Shown here: positions 12,435 through 24,654 of the stretch, piece after piece
Layout: each line of letters starts with the position of its first letter
How positions within the stretch are numbered: position 1 is the stretch's first letter
From: Apostichopus japonicus
Lineage: Eukaryota; Echinodermata; Holothuroidea; Aspidochirotida; Stichopodidae
Direction of reading: 5' to 3'
Length of the DNA: 64,000 bases
NCBI RefSeq assembly: GCF_037975245.1
Contig: NC_092577.1
Coordinates: forward strand, 34,236,898-34,300,897
The notes under the pieces: model-generated
Told to the model about the DNA's origin: nothing
The model's input: only the letters and a program-made list of their open reading frames with translations
Databases searched by the model: none
Translations under genes and position numbers: made by a program

Positions 12435-12878
12435 TTAGTCAAGGCGAGCCGTTGCTGCCTGGCGTGGAGCCGTAGGGGAAGCCCCTGATGGAAGGCGGCA
12501 ACAGCCGAACGAAAGTTTTTGATCGTCTACACCCTGCCTCCCTTCTTGGAACAGTGTGGGTAAGGAGTCAGCGATCAAGGTTAGAAAGGCCACGGTAGGC
12601 AGAGTCTGTCTCGTTCGGCATACTCCGAATCTCCGTAGGCAGAAAACGTAAGTACCAAGGTTGTTCTCACTCTGGCGGCCAAAGTCCTTTCTGTCTAAGG
12701 AAACACCAGACAATTTCCAGGCACCTAATTGTAGGCCCTTGCTGTCCGGGTGAGCCAGCGCCCCGTCTATGGGACAACCGACTGTGGTTTGTCCGGCAGG
12801 ATTGCTGGCTCGTCCGCTAGGAGCTAGATAACTTTTGCCCGAACCGGGGTCAGCGGGGCCACTATGATGGCTGACCAT
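12435..12878 (-). pseudogene. DIRS element RNase H to recombinase linker, decayed
   Basis: A minus-strand frame of 147 codons contains LQLGAWKLSGVSLDRKDFGR, then VAFLTLIADSLPTLFQEG. Both resemble the segment between RNase H and the recombinase of DIRS elements (an 'AW.LSG' motif followed by a SAM-like N-terminal recombinase domain). It lies between the RNase H relic and the recombinase relic in the expected order. Confidence 0.6.
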
Positions 12879-13044
12879 GCCAAGAGGGGGAAGATGTAAG
12901 CTTCCGGACCGTTTCGCGACAGGGACCTGGCGTTATGTGGAAGGCCTGCGGGTGGGCCGCCTGAACAAAGATGAGCAGCCCATTGTTGCCCTGTGTCGCA
13001 ATCAGGTCTATCAGAGGTCTGCTGAACATGTGGAAAAACCTACT

Positions 13045-13284
13045 TCATGTTCGTTGCGAAAGGGTCCACTCGTCAGGGTGGAGCTGTCCCCTGGGCAGAG
13101 CATCGGCCATCACATTCTCCTTTCTGGCTATCTGAGAGACTTGTAGGGCCATGCCAGATGCTGTAGCTGTGGTGAGGGTCTCCCTTGCCAGACGGCAATA
13201 TCTCTCTGACCTGGTGCCACCATGTCTGTTGACGTAGCTACAGTATGTTACCACCGTCGTGTTGTCTGAGAGGATGGTAGTCAA
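13045..13284 (-). pseudogene. DIRS/YR retrotransposon RNase H relic
   Basis: The minus-strand frame reads ILSDNTTVVTYCSYVNRHGG, then TRSERYCRLA, then ARKENVMADALPRGQLHPDE. This matches the DIRS/gypsy-type RNase H end: the DNTTVV block, the GGTRS block and the N-x-x-ADALSR-like block, followed by a conserved Glu-Trp. The RT that should precede it, at higher coordinates, is not recognisable. Confidence 0.75.
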
Positions 13285-13829
13285 AAGCCCCGTACCTGGG
13301 CGCCGGAGGGCTCCAGAGAGCCCAACCCTGTGTATCTGCTGCTAAAGAAGTCAAGGACAGCGGCCTGCTTGGTGACCTTGTTAGCGCTTGCAGGACAGCC
13401 GCACTCGCAGTACTGATTCAGTACCACAGTACCGTTGATGACTCCTTCAGTTATCAACCCGTTGCAATCAGAAAACTCTGAAGAAAAGGAATGTCCTGAT
13501 ATGACCCATGAATGCCCAGGAAATCTATGTCATGTCCTGGTTTCTGCTGGTACTCATTAAACACACATTCGGGATGTGTAATGATAAATGGTGTAGCGAT
13601 TGCAGTGTCTTTCCGCAATTGATTCGAACCTGTCGTCGCAGCTCAAGCTGCTAGTTCCGGGGGGCAACACTCCCCTGATGAAAGAGACTCTTCCCCCTCT
13701 TGGAGGCGGGATTAACTTTGAGGCTGGGGATAAGTATATCTCCGTTTGCCGTGGGAACCTCGCTCCAGCCGGCTTTCCTTTCGGATTGGGCGTTTGCCCT
13801 TACTACCCCGTTCTGGGGGCCCAGCAGTT

Positions 13830-14665
13830 GTTGATCTCATCGGTTCCCGGCTCCGGGACCGACTCCTGGGATCCGGAGTGGAACCTCGGTTCCGCACTCC
13901 CTGTGAGGTCTCGCTGGACCCGTGGTCTCGTCGGACCCGGGCCCCCGGAGCCCATCTCTGTGTGCGTACCTAGCCGGGTACCACTCCTCTCGACCCGGAC
14001 ATTCTGTCCATTCCGGTCGGAATTTCAAATGGGCTATTTATTGGCCTTGAGCCTTGCCCTTGCATTCCCCCTTGGTCATAGAATCCGGACGGTGCCGGGA
14101 CCTTGGGGGGCAATATCTCTTTCTCCTCTCTCTCTCTCTCCTCCGGCCTCTCTCGCCGGACTCGGGCTCCCGGAGCCTATCTCTGTGTGCGTACCACGCC
14201 GGGTACCACTCTCCTCGACCCGGACATTCTGTCCGTTCCGGTCGGAACTTCTAATGGGCTTTTTATTGGCCTTGAGCCTAGCCTTCCTTGGGTCGGAGGG
14301 GAACGTCTGTTCCGGGCTCCTTCTGAGGTCTCGCCGGACCCTGGCTCTCCGGAGCCCCTCTCTTTACGCGCACCACAACGGGTGCCGCTCTCTGCGACCC
14401 GGACGGACTGTCCGCTCTGGCCGTCTTTGTCATGGGCTTTTGGTTGGCCTTGAGCCTTGCCCTAGCCCTTGGTGGTACATCCGGACAACGCCGGCACCTT
14501 GGGTGGCAAAATCTCCATCTCTCTCTCTCTCTCACATGGGCTTTTGGTTGGCCTTGAGCCTTGCCCTTGCCCTAGCCCTTGGTGGTACATCCGGACAACG
14601 CCGGCACCTTGGGTGGCAAAATCCCCATCTCTCTCTCTCTCTCTTCTCCGGCCCTCTCCTGGCCT
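13830..14665. repeat. GC-rich tandem repeats inside the DIRS-like insertion
   Basis: A unit of about 180-225 bp is present about three times, with 'cggagcccatctctgtgtgc' near 13948 and related copies near 14173 and 14353. Each copy carries 'cgacccggac..actgtcc' and 'ttggccttgagcc'. At the right end a 110-bp unit is duplicated almost exactly: 'ggtggtacatccggacaacg' at 14470 and 14580. Arg/Ser-rich frames exist on the minus strand and could be gag relics, but I cannot show that. Confidence 0.7.
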
Positions 14666-15019
14666 CTCTCCATCTCAACTCCCACCAACTCTCTCACTTC
14701 CTCTTCATCTCCTGTCTCTCCTCCGATTCCCACCAGGGGAACTGTGGGTTCGGTGATAGATCTAACCTGTCCCGGCCTGCTAGCCAGGTGTCGATGTGCT
14801 GCCACTGTCTGGTGTGAAAACAAAACAGACTAGACAGAGGTCTCGGAACAGTTCACACATTTAAGGTGGCTTCGAGACATGTCTGAGAAACCCACGTTAA
14901 GGAGAGACTAACGGCGAATAGTCTAACGTATCAAACGGAACGACTATAAGGAGGAAGTAGGGTGGGAGTATGCTAACAGAGAGTAAAGTTACGTGACAAA
15001 AACAACGCGCCCCGCTAGA

Positions 15020-15879
15020 GGCTCGCGGCTTACAAGGTACGCTACAATAGTGAAAAACTTCCCACACTTAGAAGCGAACACGTAACTAGAATACATGAAG
15101 GAAAAGGACGAAGCATGTATACAAGGGAGAGAACCCCTCTATCCGCGTACAGAGCGGGAAGGGAGGGACAAGGCTACGAGATACGCCCCAAGTGAAACTC
15201 CCGACACTTAGGAGGCGCACGAGTAGCGAAACCCATGGAGAAACATGAAAATATGTACAAATATATGAAGGTTCAAACAAGAAACAACAACAACGTAATC
15301 GAACCGCCTAACCGCCTAGTATTGGATAGGAGTTCGCGGCTTACAAGATACGTTACAAGGAGAAACACTTCCGACATATGGAAGCAACGTAACTAAACAT
15401 ACTGTATATGCATCGAAAAACTTGTAAAAAGGACGAAACATGTATATAAGGGAGAGAACCCCCTAACCGCGAACCAGCGGAGGGGGGAACAAGGCTACGA
15501 GGTACACCCCAAGTCATGAGACTCAGGGAGCGCACGTAGCAACAACTGGAGGAAACATGAAAATATACAACAATATATGAAATCAAGGATACTCCCGTCT
15601 TAACATGAAAAACAACGAAACGAGCCGACTATCTCGACTAGTTAGGAGATATCGGAACGTGGCTACAACTACGCTACAAAAGTGAAAACCCACACTGAAA
15701 GCGTAAAAATTAACGAAGTACATGAAAGCAAAACATCTTATGCCTAAGTAAGAAAAGCTGAAACACATGTACATACGGAAAAACATGCCTATCCGCGTAA
15801 ACAAGGCGGTATAGGCAACGCTACAAATTACGCTATAAAGGGGAAAACCCACACAAAAGCGTAAGAAGTAACGAAGGTA
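15020..15879. repeat. Diverged tandem repeats of about 300 bp at the right side of the insertion
   Basis: 'gcggcttacaaggtacgcta' near 15026 recurs as 'gcggcttacaagatacgtta' near 15333. Related words ('gctacaa.tacgcta', 'aacccacac..aaagcgtaa', 'aaggtacatgaaa') recur to 15880. 'aagggagagaacccc' is shared by the first two units, and 'tatccgcgta' occurs near 15139 and 15791. No coding signal is convincing. Confidence 0.65.
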
Positions 15880-15918
15880 CATGAAACAAGCAAAACATCT
15901 TATTTTGCTTGTTTCATG
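15880..15918. repeat. Perfect 16-bp hairpin at the array junction
   Basis: 'catgaaacaagcaaaa' (15880-15895) is followed by a 7-base loop and its exact reverse complement 'ttttgcttgtttcatg' (15903-15918). Minisatellite A resumes about 15 bases later, so the hairpin marks the right edge of the insertion. Confidence 0.8.
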
Positions 15919-15932
15919 AAACACTAACACTC

Positions 15933-18900
15933 ATACCATTAGACACGTAGACAATCACACACGCAGACAATCAGACAATGAGGCACGCAAACAATCAGAC
16001 ATGCAGCAATTAATAAACCCAGACAATCATGCACGCAGCCAGTCATACAATAAGACATGCAGCCAGTCATACAATAAGACATGCAGCCAGTCAGTCATGC
16101 AGTAAATCAGACAATCAGACATGCAGCCAGTCACACAATAGACACACAGCCGGTCACACAATAAGACACGCAGCCAGTCAGACAATCACGTACGCAGACA
16201 ATCAGACACGCAAACAATCAGATCAATCACACAATCAGACGGGCATACAATCAGACACATAAATTGCACTCGCAGACAATCAGTCAATGACGCACGCAAA
16301 CAACCAGGCAAGCAGCCAGACAGAAAATTACGTACGCAACCAATCAGACACGCTAACAATTAGACACGCAAACGCTCAAACAAATATTCAATCCGACAAT
16401 CAAACAATCATACAATCATAAACGCAGACAATCAGGCACGGAGGTAGTAATACAATAAGACACGCAGCCAGTAAGACAATCAGGCACGCAGCTAGTCAGA
16501 AAATCACGTACGCAGCCAATCAGACACGCTGACAATTAGACACGCAGACACTCAAACAATCATACAATTAGACACATAAATTGCACACACAGACAATCAG
16601 TCAATGAGGCACGCAAACAATCAGGCACGCTGCCAGTCAGAAAATCACCTAGGCAGCCAATCAGACACGCTAACAATTAGACACGGAGACACTCAAACAA
16701 TTATTCAATCAGACAATCAAACAATCATACAATTAGACACGTAGACAATCACACACTTGGACAATCACTCAATGAGGCACGCAAACAATCAGACATGCAG
16801 TAATTGATAAACGAAGACAATCATGCACGCAGCCAGTCATACAATAAGACACACAGCCAGTCAGACATGCAGCAAGTCATACAATAAGACACGCAGCCAG
16901 TCAGACAATCAGGCACGCAGTCAGTCAGACAGAAAATCACCTACGCAGCCAATCAGACACGCTTACAATTAGACACGCAGACGCTCAAACAAATATTCAA
17001 TCAGACAATCAAACAATCATACAATTAGACACGTAGACAATCACTCACTAAGACAATCAGTCAATGAGTCACGCAAACTATCAGACATGCAGCAATTCAT
17101 AAACGCAGACAATCAGGCACGCAGACAGTCATACAATATAACAAGCGGCCAATCATACAATAAGACACGCAGCCAGTCAGACATGCAGCAAGTCATACAA
17201 CAAGACACGCAGACACTCAAACAATCATACAATTAGACATAAATTGCACACGCAGACAATCAGTCAATGAGGCACGCAAACAATCAGGCACGCAGCCAGT
17301 CAGACAGAAAATCACGTACGCAGCCAATCAGACACGCTGACAATTAGACACGCAGCCAGTCAAACAATTATTCAATCAGCTAATCAAACAATCATACAAT
17401 TAGACACGTAGACAATCACAAACTTAGACAATCAGTCAATGAGGCACGCAAACAATCAGACATGCAGCAATTAATAAACCCAGACAATCATGCACGCAGC
17501 CAGTCATACAATAAGACATGCAGCCAGTCATACAATAAGACATGCAGCCAGTCAGTCATGCAGTAAATCAGACAATCAGACATGCAGCCAGTCACACAAT
17601 AGACACACAGCCGGTCACACAATAAGACACGCAGCCAGTCAGACAATCACGTACGCAGACAATCAGACACGCAAACAATCAGATCAATCACACAATCAGA
17701 CGGGCATACAATCAGACACATAAATTGCACTCGCAGACAATCAGTCAATGACGCACGCAAACAACCAGGCAAGCAGCCAGACAGAAAATTACGTACGCAA
17801 CCAATCAGACACGCTAACAATTAGACACGCAAACGCTCAAACAAATATTCAATCCGACAATCAAACAATCATACAGTTAGACACGTAGTCAATCACACAC
17901 TTAGACAATCAGTCAATGAGTCACGCAAAAATTCAGACATGCAGCAATTCATAAGCGCAGACAATCAGGCACACAGCCAGTCATACAATATAACACTTGG
18001 CCAATCATACAATACGTCACGCAGACAGTCAGACATGCAGCAAGTCATACAATAAGACACGCAGCCAGTCAGACAATCAGGCACGCAGCCAGTTACAAAA
18101 TCACATACGCAGCCAAAAAGATGCGCTGACAATTAGACACGCAGACACTTAAAAAATCATACAATTAGACACGTAGTCAATCAAAACTGCAGACAATCAG
18201 ACAATGAGTCTCACAAACATTCAGACATACAGTCATTCATACACGCAGACAATCAGGCATGCAGCCAGTAAGAAAATTACGTACGCAGCCAATCAAACAA
18301 TCATACAACTAGACACGAAGACAATCACGCACTTAGACAATCAGTCAATGAGGCACGCAAACAATCAGACACGCAGCCAGTCAGACATGCAGCAAGTCAG
18401 ACAATAAGACACGCAGCCAGTCAGACAATTATGCACGCAGTCAGTCAGAAAATCACGTACGCAGCCAACCAGACACGCTGACAATTAGACACGCAAACAC
18501 TTAAACAATTTTACAATCAGACATGCAGACACTGAAACAATCATACTTTTAGAAAATTAGACACGCAGGCACTCAAACAATTATAAAATTAGACACGCAG
18601 ACACTCAAACTATCATATAATAAGACACGTAGACCGTCACCCACGCAGACAATGAGGCACGAAATCAATCAGACATGCAGTCATTCATAAACGCAGACAA
18701 TCAGGCACGCAGACAGTCATACAATAAGACACGCAGCCAGTCAGACAATAAGACACGCAGCCAGTCAGACATTGTGGCACGCAGCCAGTCAGACAATAAG
18801 TCAAGCAGCCAGTCAGACAATCAGGCACGCAGCCAATCAGACACGCTGACAATCACACACTTAGACAATCAGACAATGAGGCACGCAAACAATCAGACAT

Positions 18901-19925
18901 TCAGTCATTCATACACGCAGACCTTCAGGAACGCAGCCAGTTATACAATAAGACATGCAGCCAGTCAGACATGCAGCAAATCAGACATGCAGCCAGTCGG
19001 ACAATCAGACACGCAGCCAGACAATCAGGCACGTAGACAGTCAGACACGCTTACAACTAGACACGCAGGCACTCAAACAATCATACAATTAGACACATAG
19101 ACAACGCAGACAATCAGGCGCGCAGCAAGTCATACAATAAGACACGCAGCCAGTCAGACAATCAGGCACGCAGCTAGTCAGAAAATCACGTACGCAGCCA
19201 ATCAGACACGCTTACAATTAGACACGCAGACACTCAAACAATCATACAATTAAACACGTAGACAATCAAAACTGCAAACAATGAGGCTCACAAACAATCA
19301 GACATGCAGTCATTCACACGCACAGACATTCAGGCAAGCAGCCATTCAGACAATAAGACACGCAGCCATTCAGACATGCAGCAAGTCAAACAATCAAACA
19401 CGCAGCCAGTCAGACAATGAGACACGCAGCCAGTCAGACAATCGGGCACGCAGCCAGACAGACAATATGTCACGCAGCCAGTCAGACAATCACTAGGTAC
19501 GCAGCCAGTCAGACAATCAGGCACGCATCCAGTCAGACAATACGTCACGCAGCCAGTCAGACAATTAGACACGCAGACAATCAAACAATTATACAATTAG
19601 ACACGCAGACACTCAAACAATCATACAATTAGACACGTAGACAATCACACACGCAGACAATCAGACAACAAGGCACGCAAACAATCAGACATGCAGTCAG
19701 TTATACGTGCATACAATCAGGCACGCAGCTAGTCATACAATAGACACGCAGCCATTCAGACAATCAGGCACGCAGCCAGTCAGAAAATCACGTACGCAGC
19801 CAATCAGACACGCTGACAATTAGACACGCTGTCACGCAGACACTCAAACAGTAATACAATCAGACAACTTACAATCATACAATTAGACACGCAAACAATC
19901 AGACACGCAGTCATTAATAAACGCA
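15933..19925. repeat. Minisatellite A, right block, with a 1,461-bp higher-order duplication
   Basis: The same CAG-led 8-bp words are organised into longer strings. A segment of about 430 bp near 15980-16412 is repeated almost exactly 1,461 bp downstream (about 17441-17873). An identical 77-codon chance frame begins at 16029 and 17490. Other recurrent blocks end in 'cacgctgacaattagacacg' or 'aatcatacaattagacacg'. All frames through the block are by-products of the period. Confidence 0.93.
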
Positions 19926-19932
19926 TACAATA

Positions 19933-20728
19933 TGAATATCTGTGACTTAAAATACATACTAACAGATTGATCTGTGAATATCTGAGGCTTACAAAACTTA
20001 CATTGTTAATTTACTGACGGGTTTAGGTGGATTACATCACTTACATAATGTATTTCTATATGAATATATGTGGCTTAATATACATACGGAAACAGATTTA
20101 TCTATAAAAAAATATATGTGGCTTACAAAACTAGCATACTTATTCATGAACATCTGGGCTTACATCACAAAGGTAATGGATTTATCTATGAATCTGTTTC
20201 TTACATAACTAACATTATCGACCTCTCTGAATATCCGGAGTTATCTATCATATGTGGCTTAGAATACTTACGAATAGGGTTAATTTATGAATATTTGTGG
20301 CTTAGAATACTTACGAATAGGATTAAACTATGAATATCTGTGACTTAAAATACATACTAACAGATTGATCTGTGAATATCTGAGGCTTACAAAACTTACA
20401 TTGTTAATTTACTGACGGGTATAGGTGGATTACATCACTTACATAGTGTATTTCTATATGAATATATGTGGCTTAATATACATACGGAAACAGATTTATC
20501 TATAAAAAAATATATGTGGCTTACAAAACTAGCATACTTATTCATGAACATCTGGGCTTACATCACAAAGGTAATGGATTTATCTATGAATCTGTTTCTT
20601 ACATAACTAACATTATCGACCTCTCTGAATATCCGGAGTTATCTATCATATGTGGCTTAGAATACTTACGAATAGGGTTAATTTATGAATATTTGTGGCT
20701 TAGAATACTTACGAATAGGATTAAACTA
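19933..20728. repeat. Two-copy 398-bp higher-order unit within minisatellite B
   Basis: Sequence from 19933 to about 20330 is repeated from 20331 to about 20728. It includes an identical 71-codon chance frame at 20118 and 20516 and differs at only a few positions, such as 'gggtttagg' versus 'gggtatagg'. The high identity indicates a recent duplication. Confidence 0.9.
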
Positions 20729-22115
20729 TGAATATCCGTGGCTTAGAATATTTACGAATAGGATTAAATTATGAATATCTGTGCTTAGAATACTTACGAA
20801 TAGTATTAAATTATGAATATCTGTGACTTAGAATACTAACAAATAGGATTAAACTATGAATATCTGTGCCTTAGCTTATTTACGCATAGCATTAAACTAT
20901 GATCATCTGTGGGTTAGAATACTATCAAGTAGGATTGATCTATTAATATCTGTGGCTTAGAATACTTACGAATAGGATTAAATTATGGATATCTGTGCCT
21001 TAGCTTATTTACGCATAGCATTAAACTATGATCATCTGTGGGTTAGAATACTTACAAATAGTATTAAATTAGGAATATCCGTGGCTTAGAACACTTACAA
21101 ATAGAATTAAACTATGAATATCTGTCTTAGAATACTCCAAATATGATTAAACTAGGAAAATCTGTGCCTTAGAATACTAACAAATAATGTTCAATTTATT
21201 AATATCTGTGGCTAAGAATACTTACGAATAGGATTAATCTGTGAATATCTGTGGCTTAGAATACTTACGAATAGGATTGAACTATGATTATTTGTGGGTT
21301 AGAATACTTACGACAAGGATTAAACTATGAATATCTGTGACTTAGAATACTCCAAATTTGATTAAACTAGGAAAATATGTGCCTTACATCACAAAGGTAA
21401 TGGTTTCATCTATGAATCTGTTTCTTACGTAACTAACATTATCGACCTCTCTGAATATACGGAGTTATCTATCATATGTGGCTTAGAATACTTACGAATA
21501 TGGTTAGTTTATGAATATCTGTGGCTTAGAAAACTTACGAATAGGATTAAACGATGAATATCCGTGGCTTAGAATATTTACGAATAGGATTAAACTATGA
21601 ATATCTGTGACTTAGAATACTTCAAATTTGATTAAACTAGGAAAATATGTGCCTTAGAATATTTACAAATAGTGTTAATTTATTAATATCTGTGTCTAAG
21701 AATTCTTACGAATAGGATTAAACTATGAATATCTGTGACTTAGAATACTTACAAATAGGATTAAACTATGAATATCTGTGTCTTAGCTTATTTACGCATA
21801 GCATTAAACTATGATCATCTGTGGGTTAGAATACTATCAAGTAGGATTGATCTATCTGTGGCTTGATTGATCTGTGGATCTCTGGATTGTGGATCTGTGG
21901 ATCTGTGGGTTGATCTGTGGATTGATCTGTGGCTTAGAATACTAACGAATAGGATTAAATGATGGATATCTGTGCCTTAGAATACTTACAAAAAATATTA
22001 AATTATGAATATCCGTGGCTTAGAATACTTACGAATAGAATTAAACTATGAATATCTGTGTCTTAGAATACTCCAAATATGATTAAACTAGGAAAATCTG
22101 TGCCTTAGAATACTA

Positions 22116-22610
22116 CATAACATAACATAACATAACAATTAATATTTATATAGCGCTATTCCATCAACATCATAGCGCTTGTGACACAGACACAAAATTA
22201 GCATGGAAATAGGCTAGTCTTAAGATTACTACGAAATTGAGAGATATTGTCAGTTTCTCTTATAGTACGAGGGAGATTGTTCCATGACTGTGGACCGGCT
22301 ACACTGAACGATTTCTGACCCAAGACCTTGTTCGTTCGAGGAACATTCAAGCGGGTTATGTCATGAGTAGAGCGGAGAGTTCTTTGAGGAGTATATGGTG
22401 ACAGTAGATTGGATAAATAAACAGGTGCAGTATTGTTCATGGATTTAAAGACAAAAAGACAGAGTTTAAACTGAATCCTTTCCCTTATTGGCAGCCAGTG
22501 GAGTTCTTTAAGTGTTGGAGTAATGTGATCTCTCTTGGATATGGAACATACCAACCGGGCAGCATTGTTCTGCAATCTTTGAACTCTGTCCAATTCATGT
22601 TCCGTAGCAA
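22116..22610 (-). mobile_element. 5'-truncated CR1/L2-like non-LTR retrotransposon
   Basis: On the minus strand, 22593-22198 encodes the C-terminal end of a LINE ORF2: RVQRLQNNAARLVCSISK, then ITPTLKELHWLPIRERIQFK and a final PQSWNNLPRTIRE. A short 3' UTR ('atagcgctatataaatatta' on the minus strand) and a tail of four TTATG units follow at 22116-22135, typical of CR1/L2-type elements. The element sits in minisatellite B and is flanked by 'acta' on both sides (22112-22115 and 22611-22614). A related array copy at about 21171-21190 shows the uninterrupted 'ttagaatactaacaaataat'. Only the 3' end was copied, so it is inactive. Confidence 0.88.
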
Positions 22611-24203
22611 ACTAACAAATAATGTTCAATTTATTAATATCTGTGGCTAAGAATACTTACGAATAGGATTAATCTGTGAATATATGTGGCTTAGAATACT
22701 TACGAATAGGATTAAACTATGATTATTTGTGGGTTAGAATACTTACAACTAGGTTTAAACTATGAAAATCTATTGCTTAGAATATTTAGGAATAGGATAA
22801 ACCTATGAATATCTATGACTTAGAATATTTACGAATATGATTAATTTATCAATATCTGTGGCTTAGATTATTAACGCATAGGATTAAGCTATGATCATGA
22901 TTAAGCTATGAATATATGTGGCTTAGAATACTTACGAATGGGAATTAACTATGACTATATGTGTCTTAGAATACTTACGAATAGGTTTAAACTATGAATA
23001 TATGTGGCCAAGAATACTTACGACTAGGATTAAAATATGATTATCTGTGGCTTATCTGTGGCTTAGAATATTTACGAATAGGATTAAACCCTATGAAAAT
23101 CTGTGACTTAGAATACTTATAAATAAGATGAAACTATGTATATTTGTGGCATCGAATACTTACGAGTAGGCTAAATCTATATGAATATCTGTGGCTTAGA
23201 ATACTTACGAATAGGATTAATCTATGAATATCTGTGGCTTAGAATTCTTACGAATAGGATTAATCTATGAATAATTGTGGCTTACAAAATTAACCCAGTT
23301 AAACTTATCATTGAAAATCTGTGGCTTTCACCAATTTACATTGTGGATCTATCTATGAATATATGTGGCTTAGAATATATTTGAATCGTATTTATCTATA
23401 GATATATGTGGCTTACAAAACCTAAATATCTCATATAAATACATGTGGCTTACATCATATATAGATTTATTTTTATTGATAATTTAAGGAATATTTATTG
23501 TATACATAGCATATTAATCTATTGAACATGTGTTGCTAACAACTACTTCCTAGCTAACTTGTGATCATATATTGCTTAATTCACTAACATATTTTTATCT
23601 AGTATATCGGTAGCTTACAACATCTACATTTCAAATATATCTATGAATATGTGGCCTACACCCCTCACATAACAGCTGTATCTATGAATATATGTAGCCT
23701 ACAATACTAACATATCGTAGATGTATCTATGAATATATGTGGCCTACAAACCTATTATATCAGCTGTATCTATGAATATATGTGGCCTACAATACTGACA
23801 TATAATAATTGTATCTATGAATATATGTGGCCTACAACACTAACATTACAATTGTATCTATGAATACTGTGGCCTACAACACTAACATAACAGCTGTATC
23901 TATGAAAATATGTAGCCTACAATACTGACATATAATAATTGTATCTATGTATATATGTGGCCTACAACACTAACATATTATATATATATATATATATCTA
24001 TGAATATATGTGGCCTACAACACTTAACAGCTGTATATATTAATATCGGTGGCCTACAACACTAACATTTAATAGATGTATCTACGAATATATGTGGCCT
24101 TCAACACTAACATAACAGCTGTATCTATGAATATATGTAGCCTACAATGCTGACATATAATAATTGTATCTATAAATATATGTGGCCTACAACACTAACA
24201 TAT

Positions 24204-24208
24204 AAAAT

Positions 24209-24257
<49 letters not shown>
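24204..24257. repeat. (TA)n microsatellite
   Basis: An alternating TA run, with one or two interruptions, lies between two minisatellite C units. A shorter run is near 23980. Confidence 0.85.
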
Positions 24258-24261
<4 letters not shown>

Positions 24262-24413
24262 GCCTACAACACTTACATAACAGCTGTATATATTAATATC
24301 GGTGGCCTACAACACTAACATATAAAAGATGTATCTACGAATATATGTGGCCTTCAACACTTACATAACAGCTGTATCTATGAATAAATATGGCCTACAA
24401 CACTAACATTATA

Positions 24414-24654
24414 CCCAGCAAACACAAAACTTTATCATAACATTTTAAAAAGAGCCTCTCAAATATGTTTTATAACGTTAAATGTGGTGTTATAAAAACG
24501 TCGGTATAACGTTTTTATGAAATATTAATGTTATATTAATGTTTTAACGAAACAATGTTTTGAAAAATAGCCTGAAAACGTTTTCGTGACATATTTATTA
24601 CACCACAAAAAACGTTATCAAAACAAAAGACGAAACGTTTTCGTGTTTGCTGGG
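24414..24654. mobile_element. 241-bp MITE with TA target duplication
   Basis: The ends are perfect inverted repeats, 'cccagcaaacac' (24414-24425) and 'gtgtttgctggg' (24643-24654), flanked by TA on both sides (24412-24413 and 24655-24656). The interior is AT-rich with many 'aacgtt' words and no coding frame. It is inserted in minisatellite C, whose unit continues on both sides. The TA duplication fits Tc1/mariner-type transposases, but the family is not proven. Confidence 0.85.

Larger units (their letters stand above)
11215..15932 (-). mobile_element. Decayed DIRS-like (tyrosine recombinase) retrotransposon or composite insertion
   Basis: This 4.7 kb GC-richer island interrupts minisatellite A, which continues on both sides. 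On the minus strand, in the expected order, are an RNase H relic (13045-13284), a linker and recombinase N-terminal region (12435-12878), and tyrosine recombinase pieces (11985-12364). A pair of inverted repeats at 11226-11273 and about 11797-11845 matches the terminal or internal complementary repeats of DIRS elements. No intact RT domain is seen and the frames are broken. 'ataccat' occurs at both edges (11208-11214 and 15933-15939), which could be chance. The right-hand 1 kb may be a different repeat. Confidence 0.75.
19933..23300. repeat. Minisatellite B (about 43-bp unit)
   Basis: The consensus unit is 'tgaatatctgtggcttagaa' followed by 'tacttacgaataggattaaa' and 'cta'. The left part contains a near-identical 398-bp direct duplication: 'tgaatatctgtgacttaaaa' starts at 19933 and 20331. 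Larger blocks of several monomers also recur, for example around 21170 and 22611. The array is interrupted by a LINE fragment at 22116-22610. Confidence 0.95.

Noticed and set aside
13600-14833. 405-codon + strand frame and overlapping frames in the GC-rich island
   Set aside because: It lies opposite the DIRS-like element, is built from tandem repeats and has Leu/Ser/Pro-rich low-complexity sequence; several overlapping frames are equally open.
8510-19925. CRISPR-like appearance of short regularly spaced repeats
   Set aside because: Units are contiguous variants without unique spacers, and the DNA is eukaryotic.
20118-20731. Identical 71-codon frames at 20118 and 20516
   Set aside because: They are copies of the same satellite unit, and identity reflects the 398-bp duplication, not a gene pair.
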